A program made the position numbers and the translations under genes. The notes under the pieces are model-generated. The model was given only the letters and a program-made list of their open reading frames with translations. It searched no databases and was not told the DNA's origin. A stretch of 64,000 bases of DNA from Zymobacter sp047495495 (GTDB lineage: Bacteria > Pseudomonadota > Gammaproteobacteria > Pseudomonadales > Halomonadaceae). Where the stretch lies: NCBI RefSeq assembly GCF_047495495.1, contig NZ_CP179930.1, forward strand, positions 868,001 through 932,000, written 5' to 3'. Every line of letters starts with the position of its first letter. The stretch's first letter is position 1. Shown piece by piece: positions 26,447-35,730 of this stretch.

Positions 26447-26779
26447 TTACCAGCGGAGCAGGGTCCATTCCGGAATGGCAATCCGCAGGTTGCGCTCCAT
26501 CTGGAAGTTGCCGTCGCCAGAGTGGTCAACCAGCATGTACGGTTCGCCTCGACTGGGCGTGATCTTGATCGCGTACAGCTTACCGTGGATACGATACTCT
26601 TCGATCGTCTGATCTTTTTCCTGACGCGTGGTGATATCGGGCGTCTGCTGCTGAGCCTGTGTCGCTGCAGGCTTGTCGTCGGCGTGGGCCGCCACTGTCG
26701 TAAGACCCGGAACGGCGGCCGTCACGACCAGACCTAGAGCCAGACGGGCGAACCGTCGACCTGATTGCGTATGCTGCAT
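26447..26779 (-). CDS. DUF2782 exported protein
   Basis: A 110-residue protein with a signal peptide (to ~AHA, residue 34), matching DUF2782: ITTRQEKDQTIEEYRIHGKLYAIKITPSRGEPYMLVDHSGDG. GGAGG with 6-base spacing selects 26779 over an earlier in-frame start. Function unknown; usually found between thrB and polA as here. Probably cotranscribed with thrB. Confidence 0.87.
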   Translation of the reverse strand: MQHTQSGRRFARLALGLVVTAAVPGLTTVAAHADDKPAATQAQQQTPDITTRQEKDQTIEEYRIHGKLYAIKITPSRGEPYMLVDHSGDGNFQMERNLRIAIPEWTLLRW

Positions 26780-27097
26780 GAGTGCCTCCTGCTTGATCAT
26801 CTGCGCGTGCCGTCCAATTACGATAGAATGGCATAAGACATCACGCAGTGTAAGCGGTAGCCGATGCGTACGCCACGTCGACCTTGGCAGGTGCCATTGT
26901 CGGGCGGTATTGCGCGCCGACCTTCGCGGGCCTGGCCGTGATGTAGGCTACCGTGTCCCGGAATAGAGCGGCCTGATGCCTTCTTCATTCCATGCCTGTG
27001 CCAAGGGCGAGCTGCCGTGGCACGATGCCCATTTCTTCTGGCTGTGCGCCGTTGTCCTGCGCGCAGTGCGACAGACCCCTTCCCGTGTGGAGTTACC
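26780..27097. other. Divergent promoter region DUF2782 / polA
   Basis: A 318-base region with a possible -10 box TAGAAT at ~26824. Nothing else is recognised. Confidence 0.4.
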
Positions 27098-29938
27098 ATG
27101 ACTGCCCAAGCCGTGCCCCCCATCGTTCTGGTTGATGGTTCTGCCTATCTCTATCGCGCTTTCCATGCGTTGCCGCCACTGACGACGTCGGATAACCGGC
27201 CGACGGGGGCCATCCGCGGGGTGGTGTCGATGCTGCGCAGCCTGATTAACAGCTGGCCGGACAGCCCGATGGCAGTGGTATTTGACGCCAAGGGCAAGAC
27301 CTTCCGCGACGAGCTGTTTGATCAGTACAAGGCCCATCGACCGCCGATGCCTGATGACCTGCGTGCGCAGATCGAGCCTCTGCACGCGTGTGTCAGAGCG
27401 CTAGGGCTGCCGCTGCTGTGCGTCGAAGGCGTCGAAGCCGATGACGTGATCGGAACGCTGGCCGATCAGGCGCGCGATGAAGGGCGTCAGGTCATTATCT
27501 CAACCGGCGACAAGGACATGGCGCAGCTGGTCAACAGCCACGTCACGCTGGTCAATACAATGACCAACGAAACGCTGGATATTGACGGTGTCACCGAGAA
27601 GTTCGGTCTGCCGCCCGAGCGCATCATCGACTTTCTCGCGCTGATGGGCGACAGCGTCGACAACATCCCAGGGGTGCCGGGTGTGGGCAAGAAGACCGCG
27701 CTGGCACTGTTGACCGGCATTGAGGGTGGGCTGGACGCCATCTACCAAGACCTAGAGGCAGTGACGGCGCTGAGCTTTCGTGGGGCGAAGTCCATGCCTA
27801 AAAAACTGGCCGAGCATCGTGAGCAGGCCTTCCTGTCTTATCAGCTGGCCACGATCAAAACCGACTGCCAGCTGCCCGTGTCGCTGTGCGATCTGACGCT
27901 GCCTGCGCCCGATGCCGACGCGTTGCATCAGCTGTTTGCCGACCTAGAGTTCAAGGGGTGGCTGAAGGAGCTGGATAACGGCACTTTCAGCAGCGTGTCC
28001 CGCACGGCCCAGACCACCAGCACTGCGGACGCTGCTCCAGCTCCAGCCTCTTCCACTGGGCCGCAGGGGGCGCTGTTCGGTGATGATGACGAGAATGATC
28101 ACGCCGAAAGCGTCGAACTGCCGCCGATCACACAGGATCAGTATCAGACGGTGCTGACACCCGAAGCGTTCGATGCATGGGTAGCGCGCCTAGAGCAGGC
28201 CGAGCGTTTCTGCTTCGACCTCGAAACGACCAGCCTCAACTATATGGAAGCCGAGATCGTCGGCATCGGGTTGGGGTTAGCTCCCGGCGAAGCAGCCTAT
28301 GTGCCGGTGGCACACGATTATATTGGTGCTCCTGATCAGCTGGATCGCCGTCAGGTACTGGCGCGCCTCAAGCCGCTGTTCGAGAATGCCGCTATTGCTA
28401 AGCTGGGCCATAACCTCAAGTACGATATCGAGGTGTTGGCGCGCTATGAGATCGGTGTGGCGGGAACGCTGCTCGATACCATGCTGATGTCGTATGTGCT
28501 GAACTCCACCGCCAACCGTCATGACATGGATTCGCTGGCGCTGGCACACCTAGGTCACACCACGACCAGTTTCGAAGATGTCGCGGGTAAAGGGGTGAAG
28601 CAGCTGACCTTCAATCAGGTTGCGCTGGAAGAAGCCGCGCCTTATGCCTGCGAGGATGTCGACGTCACTCTACGTCTGTATGACGTGCTGGCACCGCGCG
28701 TGGCACGGGAAGGGCGGCTGGGAGAGGTGCTCGATACGCTGGAAACGCCCTTGATCCGCGTACTGGCGCAGATGGAGCGCAACGGTGTCAAGATCGATGC
28801 GGCGGCACTGGATGCGCAAAGCGCTTCGCTAGCGGCTGAGATCCAGCAGTGTGAACAGGACGCCTATGCTTTGGCGGGCCGCGAGTTCAATCTGGGCTCG
28901 CCCAAGCAGCTGGGAGAGATTCTGTTCGAAGAGCAAAAGATCCCTGTGCTGAAGAAGACCCCCAAGGGAGCCCCGTCCACGGCCGAAGCCGTACTGGAAG
29001 AACTGGCACTCGACTATCCGCTACCCAAGGTCATTATGAAGCATCGCGGGTTGTCGAAGCTAAAATCGACCTATACCGACAAGCTACCGCAGCTGGTCGA
29101 TCATCATCAGCGTGTGCATACCAGCTATCATCAGGCGGTGACCGCGACGGGGCGTCTGTCGTCGTCCGATCCCAACCTGCAGAACATCCCGGTCCGTACC
29201 GAACTGGGGCGTCAGATTCGCAAGGCGTTCGTGGCACGCGATGGCTATCGCATCGTCGCAGCGGACTATTCGCAGATCGAGCTGCGCATCATGGCCCATC
29301 TGTCCGGTGACAAGGGGCTGCTGGACGCCTTCGCGCACGATCGTGATATCCACTCGGCCACGGCGGCTGAGGTCTTCGGCGTACCGCTTGACGAAGTGAC
29401 CGGCGAACAGCGTCGCAGCGCTAAGGCGATCAACTTCGGGCTGATCTACGGTATGAGCGCATGGGGATTGGCACGTCAGCTGCGCATCGAACGCTCGCAG
29501 GCGCAGATCTATATCGAGCGCTATTTCGATCGTTACCCGGGCGTGGCGCGTTTCATGGACGACATCCGTCGTCAGGCCGCCGAACAAGGCTATGTCGAAA
29601 CGGTCTTCGGGCGTCGCCTCTATGTGCCGGACATTAATGCACGTCAGCACAACCGTCGTCAGGCGGCCGAACGTACGGCGATCAATGCGCCGATGCAGGG
29701 GACTGCTGCTGACATCATCAAGCGGGCCATGATTGATGTGGACCGTTGGCTGCGCGATACGCATCAAGATGCGCTGATGGTCATGCAGGTACACGATGAG
29801 CTGGTGTTCGAAGTGCGTGATGAGCAGGCTGATAACTTTATTGTGGAAGTGCGTAAGCGTATGGAAGCAGCGGGCGATCTGGACGTTGCATTGGTCGTTG
29901 ACGCGCGCGCAGGTCGAGATTGGGACGAAGCGCACTGA
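27098..29938 (+). CDS. polA: DNA polymerase I
   Basis: PolA, 946 residues, full three-domain enzyme. 5'-3' exonuclease at ~1-300 (VDGSAYLYRAFHA, GDKDMAQLV, DSVDNIPGVPGVGKKTA). 3'-5' exonuclease at ~340-530 (CFDLETTSLNYMEAEIVGI and GHNLKYDIEVL keep the acidic residues, so proofreading looks intact). Polymerase at ~540-946 with motif A DYSQIELRIMAHLSGD, motif B RRSAKAINFGLIYGMS and motif C QVHDELVFEV. The start at 27098 has GGAG five bases upstream. Followed by a strong terminator. Confidence 0.98.
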   Translation: MTAQAVPPIVLVDGSAYLYRAFHALPPLTTSDNRPTGAIRGVVSMLRSLINSWPDSPMAVVFDAKGKTFRDELFDQYKAHRPPMPDDLRAQIEPLHACVRALGLPLLCVEGVEADDVIGTLADQARDEGRQVIISTGDKDMAQLVNSHVTLVNTMTNETLDIDGVTEKFGLPPERIIDFLALMGDSVDNIPGVPGVGKKTALALLTGIEGGLDAIYQDLEAVTALSFRGAKSMPKKLAEHREQAFLSYQLATIKTDCQLPVSLCDLTLPAPDADALHQLFADLEFKGWLKELDNGTFSSVSRTAQTTSTADAAPAPASSTGPQGALFGDDDENDHAESVELPPITQDQYQTVLTPEAFDAWVARLEQAERFCFDLETTSLNYMEAEIVGIGLGLAPGEAAYVPVAHDYIGAPDQLDRRQVLARLKPLFENAAIAKLGHNLKYDIEVLARYEIGVAGTLLDTMLMSYVLNSTANRHDMDSLALAHLGHTTTSFEDVAGKGVKQLTFNQVALEEAAPYACEDVDVTLRLYDVLAPRVAREGRLGEVLDTLETPLIRVLAQMERNGVKIDAAALDAQSASLAAEIQQCEQDAYALAGREFNLGSPKQLGEILFEEQKIPVLKKTPKGAPSTAEAVLEELALDYPLPKVIMKHRGLSKLKSTYTDKLPQLVDHHQRVHTSYHQAVTATGRLSSSDPNLQNIPVRTELGRQIRKAFVARDGYRIVAADYSQIELRIMAHLSGDKGLLDAFAHDRDIHSATAAEVFGVPLDEVTGEQRRSAKAINFGLIYGMSAWGLARQLRIERSQAQIYIERYFDRYPGVARFMDDIRRQAAEQGYVETVFGRRLYVPDINARQHNRRQAAERTAINAPMQGTAADIIKRAMIDVDRWLRDTHQDALMVMQVHDELVFEVRDEQADNFIVEVRKRMEAAGDLDVALVVDARAGRDWDEAH

Positions 29939-30008
29939 TACGTCTGATGGGCGCTGCTGCTGAGGTGCTGCCGCGCTAGGTGTCGCACACGCTTCTATTG
30001 TTAATGAT

Positions 30009-30042
30009 AAGGCCCTGATCCGTTGAATCGGATCAGGGCCTT
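30009..30042 (+). terminator. Terminator after polA
   Basis: A perfect 14-pair stem AAGGCCCTGATCCG / CGGATCAGGGCCTT with a 6-base loop and T-run. Confidence 0.9.
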
Positions 30043-30382
30043 TTGCGTATGGGCAGGGTATAAATAGGAGCGTCTGTTGCCTGCATGGGGGCATGAGCGG
30101 GAATGCTGATGACGGTGTGGGTGAGGGCCGTGATCGTTAGGGAGGAGTGCGACGTAGCACTTTGCGCAGGATGCCGGATATAGAGAGAAGACCCCGAGGG
30201 GTTTGGGCCCGGAGCGTTGCTTATCGAGCGGTGGCAAATTAGTGACAGCAAATAGAGTATGACTGCGGTGAAAGAGCGCTGTGTATCGGCAGGGACATTC
30301 TAACGTTACCGTGGCGGAATGCCTTGCCATTAGGAGCATTTGGGGTATGTATTGAGGTCATTGTTGAGCGTTTGTCTCAAAT

Positions 30383-30401
30383 GATAATGATTATCATTAT
30401 A
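30383..30401 (+). promoter_or_regulatory. Strong Fur box before the composite importer
   Basis: GATAATGATTATCATTATA matches the Fur consensus at 17 of 19 positions and is embedded in a longer overlapping palindrome (AATGATAATGATTATCATT). It ends about 80 bases upstream of the binding-protein start. Indicates iron repression of the following operon. Confidence 0.87.
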
Positions 30402-30482
30402 TTGATGTCGCTCCTCTTTTCTCTCATACTGCGCCGATAGCAATGACGTTCTTGGATGGTTGTGTGTCAGGGGGAGTCAGGC

Positions 30483-32030
30483 ATGAAGCGCAACATGAGT
30501 CGGCGTGCTCTTTTGAAAGCAGGGGGACTGGGCGTTGGTGGTCTGCTGCTTCCGGGGTCGCTGCTAGCAGCGGGAGAGATGCCTTCTGGCACCGCACCGA
30601 GAGCGCGTCGTGGTGGGGTGCTACGTGCAGCATTTGCTGGCCGTGCCGGTACGCCCATGAATGTGTTGCAGGCGACCCGCAGTCCTCTCGACTATGTGCG
30701 AGCACGCTTGGTCTGGGATGCGCTGGCCGACACCGATGATGGGCATATCGACTACCGCTTGATGACCTCGGCGGTGTCTGACCGAGCGGCGACCCGTTGG
30801 CGACTGACAATCCGACGCGGCGTCACCTTCAGTGATGGTCGACCGCTGACGGCGCGTGATGTGCTCTACAGCCTGCATGTGTTGGCGAGCAACCCTTGCA
30901 CGCAGAGCGGCTGGTTGGACCCGTTGGATACCGCTGCGTCCCGCATTGACGATGATTACACTCTGACGCTGGCGCTGAAGCAGCCTATCGGGGCTTTTGA
31001 CTGGCGGCTGGCGCAGGGCATGTTCGTTTTTCCTGCGGGTACCCGTGACCTTGATCATGCGCTGGGAACGGGGGCGTGGACACTGACGTCGTCCAGCGAT
31101 AGCGTCAATACCTTCTCTCCGCGAAGCGACTACTGGGACAGCGAGCGTGGGCCGTTGCTGGATCGCATCCAGCTGTACGGCATCATGGACATGAACGCGC
31201 GCGTCAACGGGCTGAAGGCGGGGCAGTTCGATTATGTGGGGGGTGTGGCGCTCACAAGCGGCCTCACCGAGCAGCATAATCCCAACGTCAAGGTAGTGAC
31301 GGCACCACCGGCCCTCTGGGATAGCCTGATGTTCTCGATGAACCTCAGTAAGCCGCCGTTCGATTCGCCCGACGTATGCGAAGCGTTGAAGCTTTCCATC
31401 GACCGAGAGGCGATGGTGCGTACGCTGTCGTTTGGAAAGGGCGATGTGGCCAATGATACGCTGGGACAGGGGCAGCCGTGGCACAACAGTACGCTGCCAC
31501 AGCGCCACTACGACCCTGAGCGGGCACAGGCGCTGCTTAAGAAGGCGGGGGTGTCGCCCCACCTATCCATTTTGACCAGCAACTATGCTTGGGGGCTGGC
31601 CGAAAGTGCGACATTGCTGCTGCGCCAAGCCAAGCCTGCTGGATTCACCCTGAGTCTCAACAAGCTGCCTGCCGCCGACTACTACAGTGACTTGAATGCA
31701 CTGTTCGATGCTCCCCTCAAAACCAACTATTTCCACCCAATGCCGCTGCCTGTCGCGCTGCCGTTCTATTACGGTCGCCGTGCGCCTTATCCGTTTACCG
31801 GTCCTTCTTCACCGAAACTCAATGCGTTGATACAGACATTGCAAGCCGCACAGGGCGAGGCGTTGGTGACCGCCGTGCACGATGTTCAAGAAGAGCTGTA
31901 TTTCCACGGGGGGGATGCCATTTTCATGCGTATCCCTTCTATCGCCTTGAGCTCTCCTCGCGTCAACGGCGTTGAGGCCGCGGGGTATTTCGACTATCCC
32001 ACACTGCGCAGTGCCTGGCTGGCGGACTGA
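30483..32030 (+). CDS. Family-5 (peptide/nickel-type) ABC substrate-binding protein, iron-regulated
   Basis: A 515-residue periplasmic binding protein of the OppA/DppA/NikA class. The N-terminus carries a twin-arginine signal (SRRALLKAG) with a hydrophobic core ending SLLAA, so it is probably exported folded by Tat. Family blocks are LVWDALADTDDGHIDYRLMT, WRLTIRRGVTFSDGRPLTARDVLYSL and LKLSIDREAMV. GGGGAG lies ~8 bases before the chosen ATG. First gene after a near-consensus Fur box and followed by its own permease genes and a YbtPQ-like pair. The ligand is probably a metal-metallophore complex rather than a peptide, but this is inferred from regulation and neighbours only. Confidence 0.85.
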   Translation: MKRNMSRRALLKAGGLGVGGLLLPGSLLAAGEMPSGTAPRARRGGVLRAAFAGRAGTPMNVLQATRSPLDYVRARLVWDALADTDDGHIDYRLMTSAVSDRAATRWRLTIRRGVTFSDGRPLTARDVLYSLHVLASNPCTQSGWLDPLDTAASRIDDDYTLTLALKQPIGAFDWRLAQGMFVFPAGTRDLDHALGTGAWTLTSSSDSVNTFSPRSDYWDSERGPLLDRIQLYGIMDMNARVNGLKAGQFDYVGGVALTSGLTEQHNPNVKVVTAPPALWDSLMFSMNLSKPPFDSPDVCEALKLSIDREAMVRTLSFGKGDVANDTLGQGQPWHNSTLPQRHYDPERAQALLKKAGVSPHLSILTSNYAWGLAESATLLLRQAKPAGFTLSLNKLPAADYYSDLNALFDAPLKTNYFHPMPLPVALPFYYGRRAPYPFTGPSSPKLNALIQTLQAAQGEALVTAVHDVQEELYFHGGDAIFMRIPSIALSSPRVNGVEAAGYFDYPTLRSAWLAD

Positions 32031-32039
32031 GGAGGCGGC

Positions 32040-32996
32040 GTGCATATCTTCAGAGCCATGCTATGGCGGGTCGGTAAAGCCGCCATCACGCTGTTCGTGC
32101 TCTCTCTCATACTGTTCTGGCTACTGTCGCTTATCCGCGGCGATGTCGCTTCTGCTCGGTTGGGCAGTACCGGAGGCCTTGAACAGGTGGCTGCGCTGCG
32201 CCATGCGCTCCATCTCGATCAGTCCCTCGTAACGCGCTATGGCACGTGGCTGATGCACATGTTGCACGGCGACTTCGGTCACAGCGACGTCAGTGGTGAT
32301 CCTGTAATGCCGTTGCTAATGGTGCGTGGCAAGGCCTCGCTGCTGCTGGGTGCGGTCACGATCGCCTTGCTTGTGCCGCTGGCGATCGTGCTAGGGGTGT
32401 GGAGCGGTCTGCATGAAGGGCAGTGGGGTGATCGTCTCATCAGTACGCTGTCCTTGGTCGGGCTAGGAACGCCCGAGTTCGTGATCGGTACACTACTGGT
32501 GGCATTGCTGTCGTTCACACTGCACTGGCTGCCCGCACTGTCGCTGTGGAATGACGGAATGTCGTACCGTGAGCGGGCGTTGATTATGGTGATGCCCGTA
32601 CTGACACTGTTGAGCGTTTGTCTGGCCCAGAACGTGCGTCTAATCAGGGCGGGAACGCTGGTGGCCACCCGCAGCGAGGCTTGTCAGATGGCGCGTCTGA
32701 ACGGGTTCAGCGAAAGACAGGTGATCATGCACTGGATCATGCCTATGGCGATGATCACCTATGTTCCTCTACTGGCGCGCTACGTGACGGCACTGCTGAG
32801 CGGGGCGCTGATCGCTGAAACCCTCTTTTCATGGCCGGGGCTGGCCTCGACGCTACTGGAAGCGACACAGAGCCGTGATGTGCCGGTCATCATGGCGATC
32901 GCGATGCTGATCTGCACCTTTACCGTCGTCGTCAATGCGTTGGCGGATGGGCTGGCGCGGTTGGCCAGTCCTGCCGCTAGACGGGAGGCGTCATGA
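32040..32996 (+). CDS. DppB/NikB-type ABC permease
   Basis: An inner-membrane permease of 318 residues with six hydrophobic segments and the EAA-type loop near residues 220-240 (EACQMARLNGFSERQVIMHWIMP). It starts at GTG 32040, preceded by GAGGAGG; an ATG at 32058 is the alternative. First of two permease units; the other is the N-terminal part of the next protein, whose start overlaps by four bases. Confidence 0.88.
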   Translation: MHIFRAMLWRVGKAAITLFVLSLILFWLLSLIRGDVASARLGSTGGLEQVAALRHALHLDQSLVTRYGTWLMHMLHGDFGHSDVSGDPVMPLLMVRGKASLLLGAVTIALLVPLAIVLGVWSGLHEGQWGDRLISTLSLVGLGTPEFVIGTLLVALLSFTLHWLPALSLWNDGMSYRERALIMVMPVLTLLSVCLAQNVRLIRAGTLVATRSEACQMARLNGFSERQVIMHWIMPMAMITYVPLLARYVTALLSGALIAETLFSWPGLASTLLEATQSRDVPVIMAIAMLICTFTVVVNALADGLARLASPAARREAS

Positions 32997-35431
32997 TCGC
33001 TCGCCGATCGTTGACGTGGACGCAGTGGTTGTTGCTGTTCTGTGCGGCAGCGGCGCTGCTGATAAGTTTGTGCGGTCCATTGCTGGCGCCCTATGGCATG
33101 GATGACATTACCGATATGCCCTTTGCGCCGCCGTCAGCTGATCACTGGCTGGGCACTGACTATCTGGGTGCCGATGTGTTGAGCCGTCTACTGGCGGGTG
33201 GTCATGAGTTGATCGTGTTGGGGCTGGCGATTGTGGTGTCGGCATGGCTGATAGGCGGTGCGCTGGCGATGCTAAGCGCACTGCGCGGCGGCTGGTTTGA
33301 GCGCCTAGTGCTGTCTGTGGTCGACGTGCTGCAGAGTCTGCCCAGTTTAGTGGTGCTGATGGTGACGGTGGCGCTACTGGGTGCGGGATATCGCAGTGCG
33401 GCCTGCGCTGCCGTGTTGATATCCGCTATCGATATCATTCGCATTGCACGGGCCGAGACCCTACAGGCCATGCAACATGACTATGTCGATATCGCGCGAC
33501 TGCGTGGTGAGTCGACGCTGTGGATCCTCACCTACGAGATTGCGCCGAACCTTTGGCCGTTGGTGGTCGCCGACGTTGGCGTACGCTTTATTGCGGCGGT
33601 CTTCATCATGGCTACTGCCAGTTTTCTGGGGTTGGGTGCACAGCCCCCCATGGCTGATTGGGGGTTGATGATCATGGAGAACAGCCAAGGGCTGGGCATT
33701 CAGCCGCTAGCGGTGCTTGCGCCCGTCGGTGCGCTGTTGTTGTTGCTGGTGCCCGCCAACCTGCTGCTTGATGGTATCGTCGCGCGTTCCCGAGGCCCGA
33801 AACGCCATCTGAAGGCACCGCTATCTCGGCAGTCGGCATGCACCTCACCGTGCAGCGATGTGCTGGATATCCGCTTGCTCAGCATTCATCACGTTGACCG
33901 GCCTTTGCTGCAACAGGTATCGCTAACACTGGAGGCGGGAGACGTGGTGGCGTTGATCGGAGCCTCCGGCAGTGGCAAGACCACGCTGTTGCATGCAGCG
34001 CTCGGTGAACTACCGCACGGCTGCCATGCGACGCAGGGCAGTGTCTGGCTGGCCGGAGAGGACATGCTGGCTGTCCCCTCTGCGCGTCAGCGCCTTCTTC
34101 GCCGTCGCTATGTTGGCTATCTGCCTCAGGATGCGCGAGCGGCACTATTGCCGTTTCAGCGCGTGGGGCTAGTGCTGAAACGGCGTGCCCGCGCGCTCGG
34201 TCTGCCTCGATCGGCACGCACTGCCCGGTTGCTTCAGCAGCTGCAGGAGGTTGGGTTACCCGCTGATGCCGCCTTCTTGCGCCGTTATCCCCACCAGCTA
34301 TCTGGAGGTCAGCGTCAGCGCATCATGCTGGCGCTAGCACTGCTGGGACAGCCGCGCTTGCTGGTGCTGGATGAACCCGCTAGCGCACTGGACGGCATCG
34401 CCACTCAATCCCTGTATACGCACATTCGTCGGATCGCCCGCCAGCGCGAAATCGCGGTACTGATGGTCGCACACGGCCTAGAGCAGGCCGCCAGCATTGC
34501 CGACCGTTTCATCGTGTTGGAAGAAGGGCGTATTGCCGAACAGAGTACGGTGGCTGATTTTCTTGCCGCACCCACAAGTTTGGCAGGCCGACGTCTGATG
34601 AAAGCGCAGCAGAGCGTTACGGTACCTGGCTCCGAATACCCTTCGTCGATATCGTCGCCCGTCCTGAGCGTGCAGTCTTTGGGGTGCGGTCATGGGGCGA
34701 CAGCGCCGCTGTGGCAGGACGTCGGTTTCCGGCTGGCACGTGGGGGCTGTTTGTCCATCGTCGGTGAGTCGGGGTGCGGTAAGACCACACTGCTGCGCTG
34801 CCTGCTGGGGCTTCATACGGCGTCGGCTGGATCGCTGGCGCTGCACGGTCGGCCGCTGGCCCAGCGCCTAAACGAGCGCACGCGTGAACAGCAGCGTTGC
34901 CTGCAGTATGTGCCGCAGGATCCCTACGATTCTCTCAATCCCTTTTGGTCAGTCAGGGCGCTGCTAGGGCGTTCACTGCATCTCTTTTCTCCTGAATTGC
35001 CGCGCTCAGCACGCGAACAAGCACTGGCCCAGGCCATGCAGCGGGTAGGGTTGCCCGAGTGCTTGCTAAGCGTGAAGGTGCAGCGGCTGTCTGGCGGTCA
35101 GCGCCAGCGCGTGGCTCTGGCAAGAGCCTTGCTGGCGACACCGGATGTTCTGCTGTGCGATGAAGTGACCAGCGCACTCGACAGCGAACGGCGCAATGCA
35201 CTGCTGGATGTGCTGGATCATCTGCGGCGTGAGCGGCAGCTGACCCTGATTATGGTGACTCACGATATGGCCGTTCCCGCTCGGTTGGGCGGTGACATTC
35301 TGGTGATGGGTGAGGGCGGTATCGTTGAATGCGGTGCCGTTGGTGATGTCTTTGCAGCACCGAAGCACCCCGTTACACATGCGATGCTGGCCTATGCCGG
35401 CATCAAGCGCGTACAGCAAGAACGCGTATAG
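32993..35431 (+). CDS. Fused DppC-type permease + two ABC ATPases, 812 residues
   Basis: A three-domain protein. Residues ~1-275 are a DppC/NikC-type permease (LLAPYGMDDITDMPFAPPSADHWLGTDYLGADVLSRLLAGG, then the EAA loop DYVDIARLRGESTLWIL). Residues ~295-530 are an ATPase with Walker A GASGSGKTT at 323-331, LSGGQRQR at ~436 and LLVLDEPASALD. Residues ~550-810 are a second ATPase with GESGCGKTT at 591, LSGGQRQR at ~699 and LLCDEVTSALD. Usually these are three genes (C, D, F). One continuous frame without internal stops runs through both joins. It overlaps the previous gene by ATGA. ATPases fused to the membrane unit fix their ratio at 1:1:1. Confidence 0.92.
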   Translation: MIARRSLTWTQWLLLFCAAAALLISLCGPLLAPYGMDDITDMPFAPPSADHWLGTDYLGADVLSRLLAGGHELIVLGLAIVVSAWLIGGALAMLSALRGGWFERLVLSVVDVLQSLPSLVVLMVTVALLGAGYRSAACAAVLISAIDIIRIARAETLQAMQHDYVDIARLRGESTLWILTYEIAPNLWPLVVADVGVRFIAAVFIMATASFLGLGAQPPMADWGLMIMENSQGLGIQPLAVLAPVGALLLLLVPANLLLDGIVARSRGPKRHLKAPLSRQSACTSPCSDVLDIRLLSIHHVDRPLLQQVSLTLEAGDVVALIGASGSGKTTLLHAALGELPHGCHATQGSVWLAGEDMLAVPSARQRLLRRRYVGYLPQDARAALLPFQRVGLVLKRRARALGLPRSARTARLLQQLQEVGLPADAAFLRRYPHQLSGGQRQRIMLALALLGQPRLLVLDEPASALDGIATQSLYTHIRRIARQREIAVLMVAHGLEQAASIADRFIVLEEGRIAEQSTVADFLAAPTSLAGRRLMKAQQSVTVPGSEYPSSISSPVLSVQSLGCGHGATAPLWQDVGFRLARGGCLSIVGESGCGKTTLLRCLLGLHTASAGSLALHGRPLAQRLNERTREQQRCLQYVPQDPYDSLNPFWSVRALLGRSLHLFSPELPRSAREQALAQAMQRVGLPECLLSVKVQRLSGGQRQRVALARALLATPDVLLCDEVTSALDSERRNALLDVLDHLRRERQLTLIMVTHDMAVPARLGGDILVMGEGGIVECGAVGDVFAAPKHPVTHAMLAYAGIKRVQQERV

Positions 35432-35730
35432 GCCCGCACTGGAGCCGATGTCTCTTCTCGCGGTGTGCCTCTCAGGACTGTTGATCACTCGCATGTGTTC
35501 TGGGCGTTTGTTGACTGAGCGTCATCCTCTTATGGCGAACATAGCGCAATGCCTACCCGCTTATCATCATGAGCGGCTTGTCTACATGCCGCATAGATAA
35601 CGCGCGCAAGCGACGATGGCACCGTTAACGACGGCCCCCAAGACAACACGTTCGAGCAGGCGCGTCTGGCGATGGGTCTTGTCATGGAGTTCATCAGTGT
35701 CGATGCGGCTCTTTCAAGGGGAGATATGAG
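35432..35730. other. Gap between the fused importer and the ABC pair
   Basis: A 299-base spacer on the operon strand. No terminator hairpin, Fur box or credible gene was seen, so read-through from the Fur promoter is possible, as is an unrecognised internal promoter. Confidence 0.4.

Larger units (their letters stand above)
29939..30482. other. Intergenic region polA / Fur-regulated importer
   Basis: Contains the polA terminator and a Fur box (both listed separately). Between 30045 and 30375 I see no gene or known RNA; no open frame there has a ribosome site. Confidence 0.45.

Noticed and set aside
26818..27385. Minus-strand ORFs between DUF2782 and polA
   Set aside because: They run antisense into polA and lack start signals and recognisable products.
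35310..35600. 96-codon ORF overlapping the end of the triple fusion
   Set aside because: Mostly out-of-frame overlap with the fused ATPase; the tail has no ribosome site or homology.
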